Shown here: in pieces, positions 1-9,303 of the stretch | Numbering within the stretch: the first letter of the stretch is position 1 | Layout of the letters: each line of letters starts with the position of its first letter | Assembly (NCBI RefSeq): GCF_015694735.1 | Contig: NZ_JADQDP010000001.1 | Location: 682,001 to 746,000, forward strand | Source of the DNA: Hymenobacter properus | GTDB taxonomy: Bacteria > Bacteroidota > Bacteroidia > Cytophagales > Hymenobacteraceae | Direction of reading: 5' to 3' | DNA length: 64,000 nt | The notes under the pieces: model-generated | Database searches by the model: none | Told to the model about the DNA's origin: nothing | What the model saw: only the letters and a program-made list of their open reading frames with translations | Program-made: the position numbers and the translations under genes

Positions 1-629
1 TGCTGGTACTCGAAAACAAATACCAACCCGCCCCCGACGAAATCAGCGCCGTGCAGCCGCGGGCCCTGCCGCCACCTGGCGAGCCCCTGTGCCTGCTTTA
101 CTCCGGCACCATCTCGGAGCTGAATGGGGTGCGGGAGGCCATTGCCTTCGCCGAGCAGTTGCACGCGGCGTGGCCGGGCGGGGTGCAACTCACCATCATC
201 GGCTACTGCCAGCAGCCGGAGGTGCTCGAGTGGTTGCACAACGTGGTGGTCCAAAAGCCGGCATGGGTGAAACTGATTGGCGGTGCCGCGCTGGTGCCCC
301 ACCAGCAAATTGTGGCTGAAATAGGTCGGAGCCATGTGGGCCTGCTGCCCTACCGCCCGCACATCAGCACCGAGCGGTGCCGGCCCACCAAGCTATTCGA
401 GTACCTGGCCCACGGCCTGCCCGTGCTGGCCACGCCCAATCCCCTTTGGGGCGCCCTCATTCGGGAGCACGGCGCCGGGCTAGAAGTTGACTTTGCCCGT
501 CCGCTCGATGCGCCGGCTTTGGTGGCGCAGCTGCGCCGGGCCAATTTCTATTCCGATGGCATTCCTGCTGATGCGCTTTGGGCTTCCGAAGGCAAAAAAT
601 TGTGGCTTTTGCTGGATTCTCTGTTTTAA
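1..629 (+). CDS. Glycosyltransferase, GT-B/GT4-like (C-terminal part, 5' end outside window)
   Basis: The open frame runs from base 3 without a stop, so the gene starts upstream of the window. The visible ~208 residues look like the second Rossmann half of a GT4-type glycosyltransferase, which moves a sugar from a nucleotide donor. A strand typical of the donor domain (LLYSGTISELNGV) is followed about 95 residues later by the donor-binding segment RPTKLFEYLAHGLPVLATP, with the E of FEYLA in the usual place of the EX7E motif. The protein ends shortly after this domain. The substrate cannot be told. A GTG at 51 could be read as a start, but that would remove half the enzyme. The family call is firm; the specific role is unknown. 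Confidence 0.8.
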   Translation, partial: LVLENKYQPAPDEISAVQPRALPPPGEPLCLLYSGTISELNGVREAIAFAEQLHAAWPGGVQLTIIGYCQQPEVLEWLHNVVVQKPAWVKLIGGAALVPHQQIVAEIGRSHVGLLPYRPHISTERCRPTKLFEYLAHGLPVLATPNPLWGALIREHGAGLEVDFARPLDAPALVAQLRRANFYSDGIPADALWASEGKKLWLLLDSLF

Positions 630-729
630 ACCGCCACCTTTGCGCCCATTTTGCGTCAACCATTCTGGTTGAGTACACGCCCAACAGGCGCTAATCCTCT
701 CAGAATTCCCACTTCACTTCCATCAGCCC

Positions 730-1740
730 ATGGCTACGCTACGTCATTCTTACATCGCCGGAGTCGGCCACTACGTTCCCAGCCGGGTGGTGAAAAACAC
801 CGAGCTCGAATCCCTCATGAACACCTCCGACGCCTGGATTCAGGAGCGGACCGGCATTCAGGAGCGCCGCTGGTTTGAGGAAGGCAAAGACACCACCGCC
901 AACATGGGCGCCAACGCCGCCCGCAAGGCCCTGGAAATGGCCGGCGTGGAGGCCAACGACGTGCAGATGATAGTATTTGCCACGCTTTCGCCCGACTACT
1001 TCTTCCCGGGCTCCGGCGTGCTCCTGCAGCGCGAGTTGGGCATGACCAACAACTGCCCCGCCCTCGACGTGCGCAACCAGTGCTCGGGCTTCATCTATGC
1101 CCTCTCGGTGGCCGACCAGTTTGTGCGCACCGGCATGTACGACACCGTGCTGGTGGTGGGCTCCGAAATTCACTCCTCCGGCCTGGATAAGTCGCCCGAA
1201 GGCCGCGGCGTCTCGGTCATCTTCGGCGATGGCGCGGGCGCCGTGGTGGTGCGTCCCAGCACAACCGAAGGCCAGGGCATTCTCAGCACCCACCTGCACG
1301 CGCAGGGCGAGCACGCAGAGGAGCTCATTGTGAAAGAGCCCGGCTCAAACCGTGACAATCGTGTTGAATACGTGGTAGCTAACAAGCAAGACCTCTACCC
1401 CTACATGAACGGCCAGAACGTGTTTAAGCACGCCGTGGTGCGCTTCCCGCAGGTCATCAAAGAGGCCCTGGACCAGAACGGCTATCAGCCCTCTGATGTC
1501 GACATGCTCATCCCGCACCAGGCCAACCTGCGCATCACGCAGTACGTGCAGCAGAAAATGGGCCTGACCGACGACAAGGTGTTCAGCAACATCCAGCGCT
1601 ACGGCAACACCACCGCCGCCTCCGTGCCCATCGCCCTAAGCGAAGCCGTGCAGGAAGGAAAAATCAAGCGCGGCGACCTCGTGTGCCTGGCCGCCTTCGG
1701 CTCCGGCTTCACCTGGGCCTCGGCGCTGATTAAATGGTAG
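730..1740 (+). CDS. fabH: 3-oxoacyl-ACP synthase III (KAS III, FabH)
   Basis: The product condenses an acyl-CoA primer with malonyl-ACP, the first step of type II fatty acid synthesis in the cytoplasm. The 336 residues match the family length. The catalytic triad is visible: Cys118 in NQCSGF, His263 in PHQAN and Asn293 in GNTTAAS. The start gives the usual N-terminus (HSYIAGVGHYVPSRVV). It stands alone, without the rpmF/plsX partners found elsewhere. Bacteroidota often carry several FabH-like genes, so a role in a branched-chain or specialised primer cannot be excluded. A -7-like CACCTTTG lies at 635-642, but I see no matching -33 box. A palindromic repeat follows 8 bp after the stop. Confidence 0.9.
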   Translation: MATLRHSYIAGVGHYVPSRVVKNTELESLMNTSDAWIQERTGIQERRWFEEGKDTTANMGANAARKALEMAGVEANDVQMIVFATLSPDYFFPGSGVLLQRELGMTNNCPALDVRNQCSGFIYALSVADQFVRTGMYDTVLVVGSEIHSSGLDKSPEGRGVSVIFGDGAGAVVVRPSTTEGQGILSTHLHAQGEHAEELIVKEPGSNRDNRVEYVVANKQDLYPYMNGQNVFKHAVVRFPQVIKEALDQNGYQPSDVDMLIPHQANLRITQYVQQKMGLTDDKVFSNIQRYGNTTAASVPIALSEAVQEGKIKRGDLVCLAAFGSGFTWASALIKW

Positions 1741-1747
1741 GTTGCCT

Positions 1748-1834
1748 GTCATGCTGAGCGCAGCCGAAGCATCTCTACCGCAATACTAAATGATTAGTAC
1801 AGCAGTAGAGATGCTTCGGTGCGCTCAACATGAC
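1748..1834. repeat. Interspersed palindromic repeat, copy 1
   Basis: Imperfect inverted repeat of about 87 bp. The left arm starts GTCATGCTGAGCGCAGCCGA and the right arm ends GCGCTCAACATGAC; both arms carry GAAGCATCTCTAC or its complement. It fills the gap between fabH and the DtxR-type regulator and ends 14 bp before the regulator's ATG, so its hairpin would lie in that gene's 5' leader. It is one of seven full copies in the window. Confidence 0.85.
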
Positions 1835-1848
1835 GTTCTTTGTATTGC

Positions 1849-2511
1849 ATGCCCAGTCAAACCGAAGAAAACTACTTAAAAGCCATTTTCAAGCTGGCCG
1901 AGGAAGAGCCCGAAGCCACGGGCGTTAGTACCAACCGCATTGCGGCGGCGCTGGCCACCCGGGCCCCTTCCGTCACGGACATGCTACGGCGGTTGTCCGA
2001 GAAAAACCTGCTGAACTACGAGCGGTACCGCGGCGTGCAGCTCACGGCCGAGGGACAGCGGCTGGCCCTGCTCACTATCCGCAAGCACCGGCTTTGGGAA
2101 GTATTTCTGGTGCAGCAGCTTGGTTTTAGCTGGGATGAGGTGCACGATGTGGCCGAGGAGCTGGAGCACGTGCAGTCGCCCTTGCTCATGCGCCGGCTCG
2201 ATGCCTTCCTGGGCCACCCCGCCCTCGACCCCCACGGCGACCCCATTCCGGCCGAGGACGGCGCCATTCGGCGCCCCGCCCACCGCCTGCTGGCCGACCT
2301 CTGCCCCGGCGACCACGGCACCTTGTGCGCCGTTAAAAATACCACTGCTCCCTTCCTGCAATACCTCGACAAAGTGGGGCTGCAGCTCGGCGCTGTGGTT
2401 GAAGTGCTGGACAAGGTGGCATTTGATAACTCTTTCGAGCTTAAGATAAACCAAGAGCGCACGGCGCTTATTTCAGCCGAAGTGAGCCGCAATTTGTTTG
2501 TGACGGAGTAA
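1849..2511 (+). CDS. DtxR/MntR-family metal-dependent transcriptional regulator
   Basis: This is probably an iron- or manganese-responsive repressor. The N-terminal winged helix-turn-helix reads TEENYLKAIFKLAEEEP then ATRAPSVTDMLRRLSEKNLL. A dimerisation and metal-binding region follows with the family's conserved HRLWEVFLVQQLGFSWDEVH and the EELEHV segment. The last ~70 residues form a FeoA-like SH3 domain. At 220 aa it fits the three-domain group. I chose ATG 1849 over an upstream TTG at 1840 because the family begins MPSQTEENYLK and the TTG lies next to the palindromic repeat. No metal-uptake gene is adjacent, so the regulon is unknown. Confidence 0.87.
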   Translation: MPSQTEENYLKAIFKLAEEEPEATGVSTNRIAAALATRAPSVTDMLRRLSEKNLLNYERYRGVQLTAEGQRLALLTIRKHRLWEVFLVQQLGFSWDEVHDVAEELEHVQSPLLMRRLDAFLGHPALDPHGDPIPAEDGAIRRPAHRLLADLCPGDHGTLCAVKNTTAPFLQYLDKVGLQLGAVVEVLDKVAFDNSFELKINQERTALISAEVSRNLFVTE

Positions 2512-2537
2512 GCCCATCCAGCAGGCGCCACCGATAA

Positions 2538-2573
2538 AATCCGACCAATCCGATAAATCCGCCGAATCCGTGG
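2538..2573 (+). repeat. Four tandem 9-bp units (AATCCGnnn) covering the mnmE start
   Basis: Four consecutive units AATCCGACC, AATCCGATA, AATCCGCCG and AATCCGTGG occupy 2538-2573. The first six bases are invariant and the last three vary. The GTG used as mnmE start (2570-2572) is inside the fourth unit. The period equals three codons, so the upstream frame stays open through the array. Confidence 0.9.
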
Positions 2574-3976
2574 TTCAGACAATTTTCTCCGATACCATCG
2601 TCGCTCTATCGACGCCGCCCGGCGCGGGCGCTCTGGCCGTGGTACGCTTGTCGGGCCCAGCGGCGGTGGTCATTACGGCGGCGGTTTTCTCCAAGAAAAG
2701 CCTGACCCAGGCTGCCGGTCACACCCTGCACTACGGCACCCTGCGTGACCCGGACACCGGTGAAATCATCGATGAAGTGGTGGTGGCCCTGTACCGGGCG
2801 CCCCGCTCCTTCACCCGCGAAGACGTGGTCGAAATCAGCTGCCACGGCTCCGACTATGTGGTGCGCCAGGTGCTGGCCCTGCTCCTGCGCCACGGCGCCC
2901 GCCTGGCCGAAGCCGGGGAGTTTACCAAGCGCGCCTTCCTGAACGGCGCCATGGACCTGGCTCAGGCCGAAGCTGTGGCCGACCTTATTGCCGCCGACTC
3001 GGCCCTCAGCCATAAGGTAGCCCTGAACCAATTACGTGGCGGTTTCTCGCAGGAGCTGCGCGACCTGCGCGCCCGGCTGGTGCAGTTTGCGGCGCTACTG
3101 GAACTGGAACTGGACTTTGGCGAAGAAGACGTCGAGTTTGCCGACCGCACCGGCCTAGCCCGGCTGCTGGCCGAAGTGCGCGGCGTAGTGCTGGGCCTGC
3201 TCCGCTCCTTCGAGCTCGGTAACGTCATTAAAAACGGCATTACGGCTGTCATTGCCGGCCGGCCCAACGCGGGCAAGTCTACCCTGCTCAACGCGCTGCT
3301 GCGCGAGGAGCGCGCCATCGTGTCGGCCATTCCCGGCACCACCCGCGACTTCATCGAGGATGAGGTGAGCATCGACGGTCTGCGCTTCCGCTTTGTGGAC
3401 ACCGCCGGCCTGCGCGACAACCCGGCTGATGAGGTCGAAGCCATTGGGGTACAGCGCACTCGCCAGCGCGTGAAGCAGGCAGCTATGCTGCTGTACTTGT
3501 TCGACTTATCCGAACTGGCTCCAGCAGAGGTTCAAGCTGAAATGCAAGAGTTAACCGCTGGTTTAGATTTACCAGTGCTTGCCGTTGGCAACAAAACGGA
3601 CTTAGCCTTGGCGGAAACCATCCGGGCGTTTGAGCAAGCATTCGGCGCCGGGCAAACGCCGCTGGTGTTGCTGTCCGCCGGTCAGAACCAAGGCCTGGAG
3701 ACGCTGCAAGCGGCCTTAGTAGCCCAGGTGCGGGGCTCGGCGCTGGAAAACACGGCCTCGGCTACCATCGTCACCAACGTGCGCCACGCCCGGGCCCTGG
3801 AAACGGCCGCTGCTCACCTTGCGGCCGTGCAAACCGGCCTCGATACCGGGCGCGGCACCGAACTGCTGGCCGCCGACCTGCGCCACGCCCTGGCTGCGTT
3901 GGGCGAGATTACCGGCGAAATCTCCTCCGAAGACTTGCTCACAAGCATTTTTACGCAGTTCTGCATTGGCAAATAA
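2570..3976 (+). CDS. mnmE: tRNA uridine-5-carboxymethylaminomethyl modification GTPase MnmE
   Basis: MnmE works with MnmG to install the cmnm5 group on the wobble uridine of several tRNAs. The order of domains is complete: N-terminal folate-binding domain (DTIVALSTPPG at residues 8-18), helical domain, G domain with P-loop GRPNAGKST at 230-238 and DTAGLRD at 277-283, and the C-terminal FCIGK (464-468) carrying the catalytic cysteine. The 468 residues are normal for the family. The start is taken as GTG 2570, because no ATG or other plausible start lies between it and the conserved DTI motif. That GTG sits in a 9-bp tandem repeat, which may affect initiation. It lies 58 bp downstream of the DtxR-like gene and may share its transcript. 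Confidence 0.95.
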   Translation: MVQTIFSDTIVALSTPPGAGALAVVRLSGPAAVVITAAVFSKKSLTQAAGHTLHYGTLRDPDTGEIIDEVVVALYRAPRSFTREDVVEISCHGSDYVVRQVLALLLRHGARLAEAGEFTKRAFLNGAMDLAQAEAVADLIAADSALSHKVALNQLRGGFSQELRDLRARLVQFAALLELELDFGEEDVEFADRTGLARLLAEVRGVVLGLLRSFELGNVIKNGITAVIAGRPNAGKSTLLNALLREERAIVSAIPGTTRDFIEDEVSIDGLRFRFVDTAGLRDNPADEVEAIGVQRTRQRVKQAAMLLYLFDLSELAPAEVQAEMQELTAGLDLPVLAVGNKTDLALAETIRAFEQAFGAGQTPLVLLSAGQNQGLETLQAALVAQVRGSALENTASATIVTNVRHARALETAAAHLAAVQTGLDTGRGTELLAADLRHALAALGEITGEISSEDLLTSIFTQFCIGK

Positions 3977-4181
3977 TTCGGCTTTAACGTCGATTTAACC
4001 GGTAGCACCGCTAAATCTTCGCAAACGATGCCGAGGGCACTCAGGCAGGTTTTTGGGCCGTTTTGCGAAACCAAGCGGGGCCTTGCTTTGTAGTGAACAG
4101 GTCGTAGCAAGCCTGGAAATTTCCCGGCTTACGGCTTATGCGTTAGTTTCGCACCGTATTTTTTCCTCACCCCTCCCGCCC

Positions 4182-5474
<1,293 letters not shown>

Positions 5475-5489
5475 ACGCTTTCGGATACT

Positions 5490-5537
5490 AAAAAAGCAGG
5501 GCCCTGAAACGAATTCGTTTCAGGGCCCTGCTTTTTT
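5490..5537. terminator. Perfect 48-bp palindrome, bidirectional terminator
   Basis: An exact palindrome centred on GAATTC (5511-5516). Each arm is AAAAAAGCAGGGCCCTGAAA and so on, giving a GC-rich stem flanked by A and T tracts, so it can terminate gltA on the plus strand and the small gene at 5569-5757 on the minus strand. Confidence 0.92.
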
Positions 5538-5568
5538 GCGTTGTACCTCCTGCGAGGAATCCTTCGAG

Positions 5569-5757
5569 CTAGTATTCGCGCTTGAGGGTAATAAGCAAAC
5601 CGCGGGTTTGATGCGACGTGAACATGGTGTCCACAACGGAAACCACCTCCCACCCTTCCCGTCCCAGGGCGTTCAGGTGATTGGTTAGTTCCTGGTAGTC
5701 GATGCCGCTGAAAAAACCACTCACGGTGTCCAGCAATCGGTATTCAAAGCGTTTCAT
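5569..5757 (-). CDS. Small DUF4177-like protein
   Basis: A 62-residue soluble protein. The N-terminus FEYRLLD, the central LNALGREGWEVVSVVD and the final LLITLKREY match the short DUF4177 family, whose function is unknown. There is no signal peptide or membrane segment. It follows the secreted 5811-6185 gene on the same strand after 53 bp, but a hairpin lies between them. It ends close to the palindromic terminator shared with gltA. Confidence 0.75.
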   Translation of the reverse strand: MKRFEYRLLDTVSGFFSGIDYQELTNHLNALGREGWEVVSVVDTMFTSHQTRGLLITLKREY

Positions 5758-5770
5758 AAGGTGCGGCGAT

Positions 5771-5801
5771 GCAGCCCCGCTTCTTTGCGAATCGGGGCTG
5801 C
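5771..5801 (-). terminator. Hairpin between two minus-strand small genes
   Basis: Arms GCAGCCCCG (5771-5779) and CGGGGCTGC (5793-5801) form a 9-bp perfect stem with a 13-nt loop just after the stop of the 5811-6185 gene. No U tract follows, so it may be an attenuator or a processing signal rather than a full terminator. Confidence 0.5.
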
Positions 5802-5810
5802 CACGAAAGC

Positions 5811-6185
5811 TTACTTGATGCGGTGCGCGGTGAAGTTGTTGCGCAGCGACTGGTACGCCACCAGTTGCTGGGGCTGCAGCAGCGCAGCCAGTTCAAATTC
5901 ATAGCGCTGCTGGGCTTCGGCTAGGCGGGTGTCGCGCTCCTCGGCGCTGGCGCCGTTGAGCAGGATTTCCAAGTCGCGGCGCTCGGTGAGCATATTCAGG
6001 TGCAGCTGCTTCACGGCGAGGTACTGCGCCTCGTTGAAGTGGATGTGCCGCGCCAGGGCCCGGGTGAGCGTGGTGGCGCGGGTCATCATGGCCGGCGAGT
6101 AAGAGCCGTCGCCAGGGCCGGCGGCCATCGCCGGGCTCGAGCAAACGCTTGTGGCAAGGCAGGTGGCCAGGAACAAGTTTTTCAT
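5811..6185 (-). CDS. Secreted small helical protein, Spy/CpxP-like in layout
   Basis: A 124-residue protein with a clear signal peptide (MKNLFLATCLATSVCSSPAMA, cleavage likely after AMA). The mature part is helical and charged, with NEAQYLAVKQLHLNM and later LLQPQQLVAYQSLR, which resembles the L-T-x-x-Q type repeats of Spy/CpxP periplasmic proteins. That resemblance is in pattern only, so the function is an inference. It has the best-formed promoter in this part of the window (6248-6277), about 63 bp upstream of the ATG. Confidence 0.65.
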   Translation of the reverse strand: MKNLFLATCLATSVCSSPAMAAGPGDGSYSPAMMTRATTLTRALARHIHFNEAQYLAVKQLHLNMLTERRDLEILLNGASAEERDTRLAEAQQRYEFELAALLQPQQLVAYQSLRNNFTAHRIK

Positions 6186-6247
6186 GGTATGAAAGGGTTA
6201 ATGGTGAAACGTGTTGTCAAGGGTCATTTTGAAGCGGTTGACCTATC

Positions 6248-6277
6248 CAAACGTAGTCACAATTTTCACTTGCACAA
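6248..6277 (-). promoter_or_regulatory. Bacteroidota-type promoter for the 5811-6185 gene
   Basis: Read on the minus strand: TTTTTTG (TTG at 6277-6275), a 19-nt spacer, then TACGTTTG (6255-6248), an exact match to the TAnnTTTG -7 consensus. Transcription would start near 6241. Confidence 0.75.
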
Positions 6278-6470
6278 AAAACCACTTTTATATCACTTTT
6301 TTATTTGATTCGTTTTTCTATCTCACTATAAGTTCCTGATTATAAATCCATTTTTGAAATTAAAAAAACAGCTCCCTGAAATCAAAAAAAATTGCCTCAG
6401 CGGAAGATTCATATTTTTGTTGAGCGCGAATGCTATAATATTTTCACTTACTTAAAGCCTTGCTTTAAGT

Positions 6471-6508
6471 AAAAAGGCCTCCGGCGGAAACTTCCACCAG
6501 AGGCCTTT
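6471..6508 (-). terminator. Terminator of the PorE-like gene
   Basis: Arms AAAGGCCTC (6473-6481) and GAGGCCTTT (6500-6508) lie about 25 bp after the minus-strand stop. On the minus strand the stem is followed by a T run. Confidence 0.8.
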
Positions 6509-6532
6509 AAGAACATTCGAAGACCGGGCGAC

Positions 6533-8509
6533 TTACAAAATATGTAGCTCAATGCGCCGGTTTAGCTGGCGGTGGGCTTCGGTATCGTTGGCAGCGAGGG
6601 GGTGACCTTCGCCGTAGCCCTTCGACCGGAGCCGGTTGATGGAGACGCCGTGGCTGGACAGGTACTCCACCACGGCCTGGGCCCGGCGCTGCGAGAGCTG
6701 AATGTTGGCCTCGGGCGAACCCACGTTATCGGTGTAGCCCGACACTTCAATCTGCACGTCGCGGTACTGCCGCATGAATTCAATCAGCCGGTTGAGCTCG
6801 GTGCGCGACTGGGGCTTGAGGTCGTACTTATTGGTATCGAAAAACAGGTTATTCAACACCACGCTCCGGCCCGAGCGCACGGGCTCCAGGTAAATATCCA
6901 GCGCGAGTGGGTCGAAGGTGTGCTGGTTGGAATAGTCGAAGCTGAGGCTTTTGAGCAGGTACTTATCGGCCGAGGCGTACATGGCGTAATGGTGGCCTTC
7001 GTTGAGCACCACGGTGTAGTCGCCGTACTCGGGGTCGGAGGTCACGAACTGAGTAAGCACGTCGGTATCCAGGTCGTAGAGCTTGACTTCAGCCTTGAGC
7101 GGCTTCTTGGTGTTGGCGTCAAACACGCGCCCTTGGGTGTATGTACTGGTTTCGCGGGCCTTCACGGGCTGGGGTACGGCAAAGCTGAACAACTCCACCG
7201 GCCGCTCGCGGGCCAGGCGGTAGCCCCCCGGCGGCTCGTCCGAAGCCTTGGTGCGCGAGCAGAACCCCTTCTGGTTGTCGGAAGTGATGAAAAGTGAGGC
7301 CTCGTTCTCGAAGGTATTGAGCGGGTAGCCCAGGTTGCGTGGCTCGCTCCAGCTGCCGTTGGCGTTTTTCTCGCAGCGAAACACGTCGAGGCCGCCCATG
7401 CCCACCAACCCATCGGTCACGTAATACAGCGTGGTGCCGCTGGCGTGGATGAACGGGGCCATGTCTTTGCCGGCCGTGTTCACTGGCGTGCCTACGTTTT
7501 GGGCCATGCTCCAGGTGCCATCGGGCTGCAGCGTGGTCACGTAAATATCTTCCTGGCCCTGGCCCCCACGGCGCGTCGAGGTGAAGTACAGCGTGCGGCC
7601 GTCGGCCGACAGCGAGGGCTGCGAGTCCCACTCTGTAGAATTCACGTTGGTGCCCAGGTTCACGGGCGTGCTCCAGTTGTTGCCGGTGCGGCGCGAGATG
7701 TACAGGTCGCAGTTGCCGATGGCTTTAGGCCGGTCGCAGGAGGCAAATACCAGCGTTTTGCCGTCGCCCGAAATGGAGCCCGCGCCCTCGTTGTAGCTGC
7801 TGTTGATGGCCGGCGAGATGGGCACCGGAGCGCCCAGGCTGCCGTCTTTGCTTTGGCGGCTCACATATAGGTCCTCACCGCTGCTGGCCGCCGGCCGGCC
7901 TGTGAAGAGCAGGAAGCGGTTGTCGGCCGTCAGCGCCGGGAAGTACTGAAACTTGAAGGAATTCATGGGCGAAGGCAACGCCACCGGCGCCTCGCCCACC
8001 GGATGCTTCATGGCGTTCAGCGCAAACTCACAGGTGAGCAGCTGGCGCTGCGACTTGGCCAGGTTTTTCTGCGTCTTGGGTGCCACCTTAAGCAGGTTCT
8101 TATAGGCGTCGAGGGCGGTTTGGTAGTCGCCGTAGCTCAGAGCCAAATCCCCCAAAAGCTGATACTCTGAAGCGTGCGAAGCTTCGAGCGGCACCTTGCC
8201 CAGGCCGTCGCGGTAGGCAGCCATGGCGTTGCGGTTGTCGCCCATGGCTTTCAACAGCGACCCTTTCAGCAGGAAGGCTTCACCAAAGGAGGGAAACTTC
8301 TCGTTGAGCTGGTTCAGCGTTTCCACGGCCTTCACAAAGTCGCGCTCCTTGGTTTGCTGCTGGGCTTTTTCCAGCAGCGACCGCGCCTTTGTGTTGGTGG
8401 GGGTTTGCACCTTGGGCGTCAGCTGGGCCTGGGCCGTTTCGGCCACTGTCAGGCACAGCAAGCTCATCACTCCGAGGCGCAATGCCCCCAACATTGTATT
8501 GCGACGCAT
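6533..8509 (-). CDS. TPR / PD40 propeller / OmpA-family lipoprotein-like envelope protein (PorE-like)
   Basis: A 658-residue exported protein. It has a signal peptide (residues 1-28, ending AETAQAQ), TPR-like helices (about 35-160), a WD40/PD40-type beta-propeller with repeats such as DGKTLVFASCDRP and DGRTLYFTSTRRGG (about 180-440), a carboxypeptidase-regulatory-like domain beginning TYTQGRVFDANTKKPL (about 455-530), and a C-terminal OmpA domain (about 545-658) with GYTDNVGSPEANIQLSQRRA for peptidoglycan binding. This four-part order is that of PorE, a T9SS component that anchors the machinery to peptidoglycan. Bacteroidota carry several paralogues of this shape, so T9SS membership is probable rather than shown. 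It begins 8 bp after queE and is likely cotranscribed with it. An internal ATG at residue 6 is a possible alternative start. Confidence 0.85.
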   Translation of the reverse strand: MRRNTMLGALRLGVMSLLCLTVAETAQAQLTPKVQTPTNTKARSLLEKAQQQTKERDFVKAVETLNQLNEKFPSFGEAFLLKGSLLKAMGDNRNAMAAYRDGLGKVPLEASHASEYQLLGDLALSYGDYQTALDAYKNLLKVAPKTQKNLAKSQRQLLTCEFALNAMKHPVGEAPVALPSPMNSFKFQYFPALTADNRFLLFTGRPAASSGEDLYVSRQSKDGSLGAPVPISPAINSSYNEGAGSISGDGKTLVFASCDRPKAIGNCDLYISRRTGNNWSTPVNLGTNVNSTEWDSQPSLSADGRTLYFTSTRRGGQGQEDIYVTTLQPDGTWSMAQNVGTPVNTAGKDMAPFIHASGTTLYYVTDGLVGMGGLDVFRCEKNANGSWSEPRNLGYPLNTFENEASLFITSDNQKGFCSRTKASDEPPGGYRLARERPVELFSFAVPQPVKARETSTYTQGRVFDANTKKPLKAEVKLYDLDTDVLTQFVTSDPEYGDYTVVLNEGHHYAMYASADKYLLKSLSFDYSNQHTFDPLALDIYLEPVRSGRSVVLNNLFFDTNKYDLKPQSRTELNRLIEFMRQYRDVQIEVSGYTDNVGSPEANIQLSQRRAQAVVEYLSSHGVSINRLRSKGYGEGHPLAANDTEAHRQLNRRIELHIL

Positions 8510-8517
8510 AAGGTACG

Positions 8518-9186
8518 CTAAGGGATGTCCAGATACTTATGAGTTTGCAGCGAAACCTGCCATTGCGGGTGCTGCTTCACATATTCAACCAGCTCGGGCG
8601 TCATAGCCGTGGCCCGGCTCCATTCAGGTTGCAAGTATAAGCGCGTAGTCGAAGGTACCAAGGCCGCGTGTTCCTCAGCCCAGGTGAAGTCGTGCTTGTT
8701 AAACACGATGATTTTTAACTCGTGGGCCGCGGCCAGCACTTCGGGCAGCGGGGCTTTGAATTTCTTAGGCGACACGCACACCCAGTCCCAGCTGCCGGAC
8801 AGCGGGTGGGCGCCTGAGGTTTCAATCCAGGTGCGGCAGCCCGCAGCTTGCAGCGCCGCCGTGAGCGGCCCCAGGTCGTGCATCAGCGGTTCGCCGCCCG
8901 TAATGACAACGTTGCGCCCAGGGTAGGCCAGCACGTTTTCTACCAGTTGCGCTACCGACTGCCGCGGGTGCGCATCGGCATCCCACGATTCTTTCACGTC
9001 GCACCAGTGGCAACCTACGTCGCAGCCACCCAGCCGGATGAAATAAGCAGCCCTCCCCGTGTTGTATCCCTCACCTTGAATGGTGTAGAACTGCTCCATT
9101 ACGGGCAGCAGAACACCTTGCTCGCCGGCTTGCCGTTCATCGGAAGGTACAATTATTTCAGGATAAATTAGATTCACTTCTATCAT
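8518..9186 (-). CDS. queE: 7-carboxy-7-deazaguanine synthase (radical SAM)
   Basis: QueE converts 6-carboxy-tetrahydropterin to 7-carboxy-7-deazaguanine on the path to preQ0 and queuosine. The radical SAM cluster motif is CDVGCHWC (Cys55, Cys59, Cys62), in the CxxxCxxC spacing used by this family. The N-terminus contains QGEGYNTGRAAYFIRLGGC and the glycine-rich VVITGGEPLMH follows. Length is 222 aa, normal. No other queuosine gene is nearby and no DNA-modification (dpd) genes are present, so a tRNA role is most likely. It is followed after 8 bp by the PorE-like gene. Confidence 0.93.
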   Translation of the reverse strand: MIEVNLIYPEIIVPSDERQAGEQGVLLPVMEQFYTIQGEGYNTGRAAYFIRLGGCDVGCHWCDVKESWDADAHPRQSVAQLVENVLAYPGRNVVITGGEPLMHDLGPLTAALQAAGCRTWIETSGAHPLSGSWDWVCVSPKKFKAPLPEVLAAAHELKIIVFNKHDFTWAEEHAALVPSTTRLYLQPEWSRATAMTPELVEYVKQHPQWQVSLQTHKYLDIP

Positions 9187-9232
9187 ATCTAAAAACGCGC
9201 TTAGAAACTAAACAGTCCAAACGCTGACCATA

Positions 9233-9278
9233 GAACACAGTGTTCCAAGGCCGGACTTTAAAAGTACAGCCTTGGAAC
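9233..9278. promoter_or_regulatory. Overlapping inverted repeats between folD and queE
   Basis: A 13-bp palindrome GAACACAGTGTTC (9233-9245) overlaps the left arm of a second inverted repeat, GTTCCAAGGC (9242-9251) with GCCTTGGAAC (9269-9278). The two hairpins are mutually exclusive. The site lies after the folD stop and before the queE start, both on the minus strand. It could be a folD terminator (no T tract) or an operator or attenuator of queE. Confidence 0.55.
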
Positions 9279-9303
9279 CCGATAACCAAATATTCCTAAA
9301 AAA

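Larger units (their letters stand above)
6186..6532. other. AT-rich intergenic region
   Basis: About 350 bp without a gene. It holds the minus-strand promoter at 6248-6277 and the terminator of the PorE-like gene near 6471-6508. Between them (about 6280-6460) the sequence is strongly AT-rich with A and T runs, plus a short inverted repeat ACTTAAAG/CTTTAAGT at 6449-6469. No ORF or RNA gene is recognised. Confidence 0.6.

Noticed and set aside
8518..9186. queE considered as part of a deazaguanine DNA-modification island
   Set aside because: No dpd, tgt-like or restriction genes nearby; the gene is in a housekeeping context.
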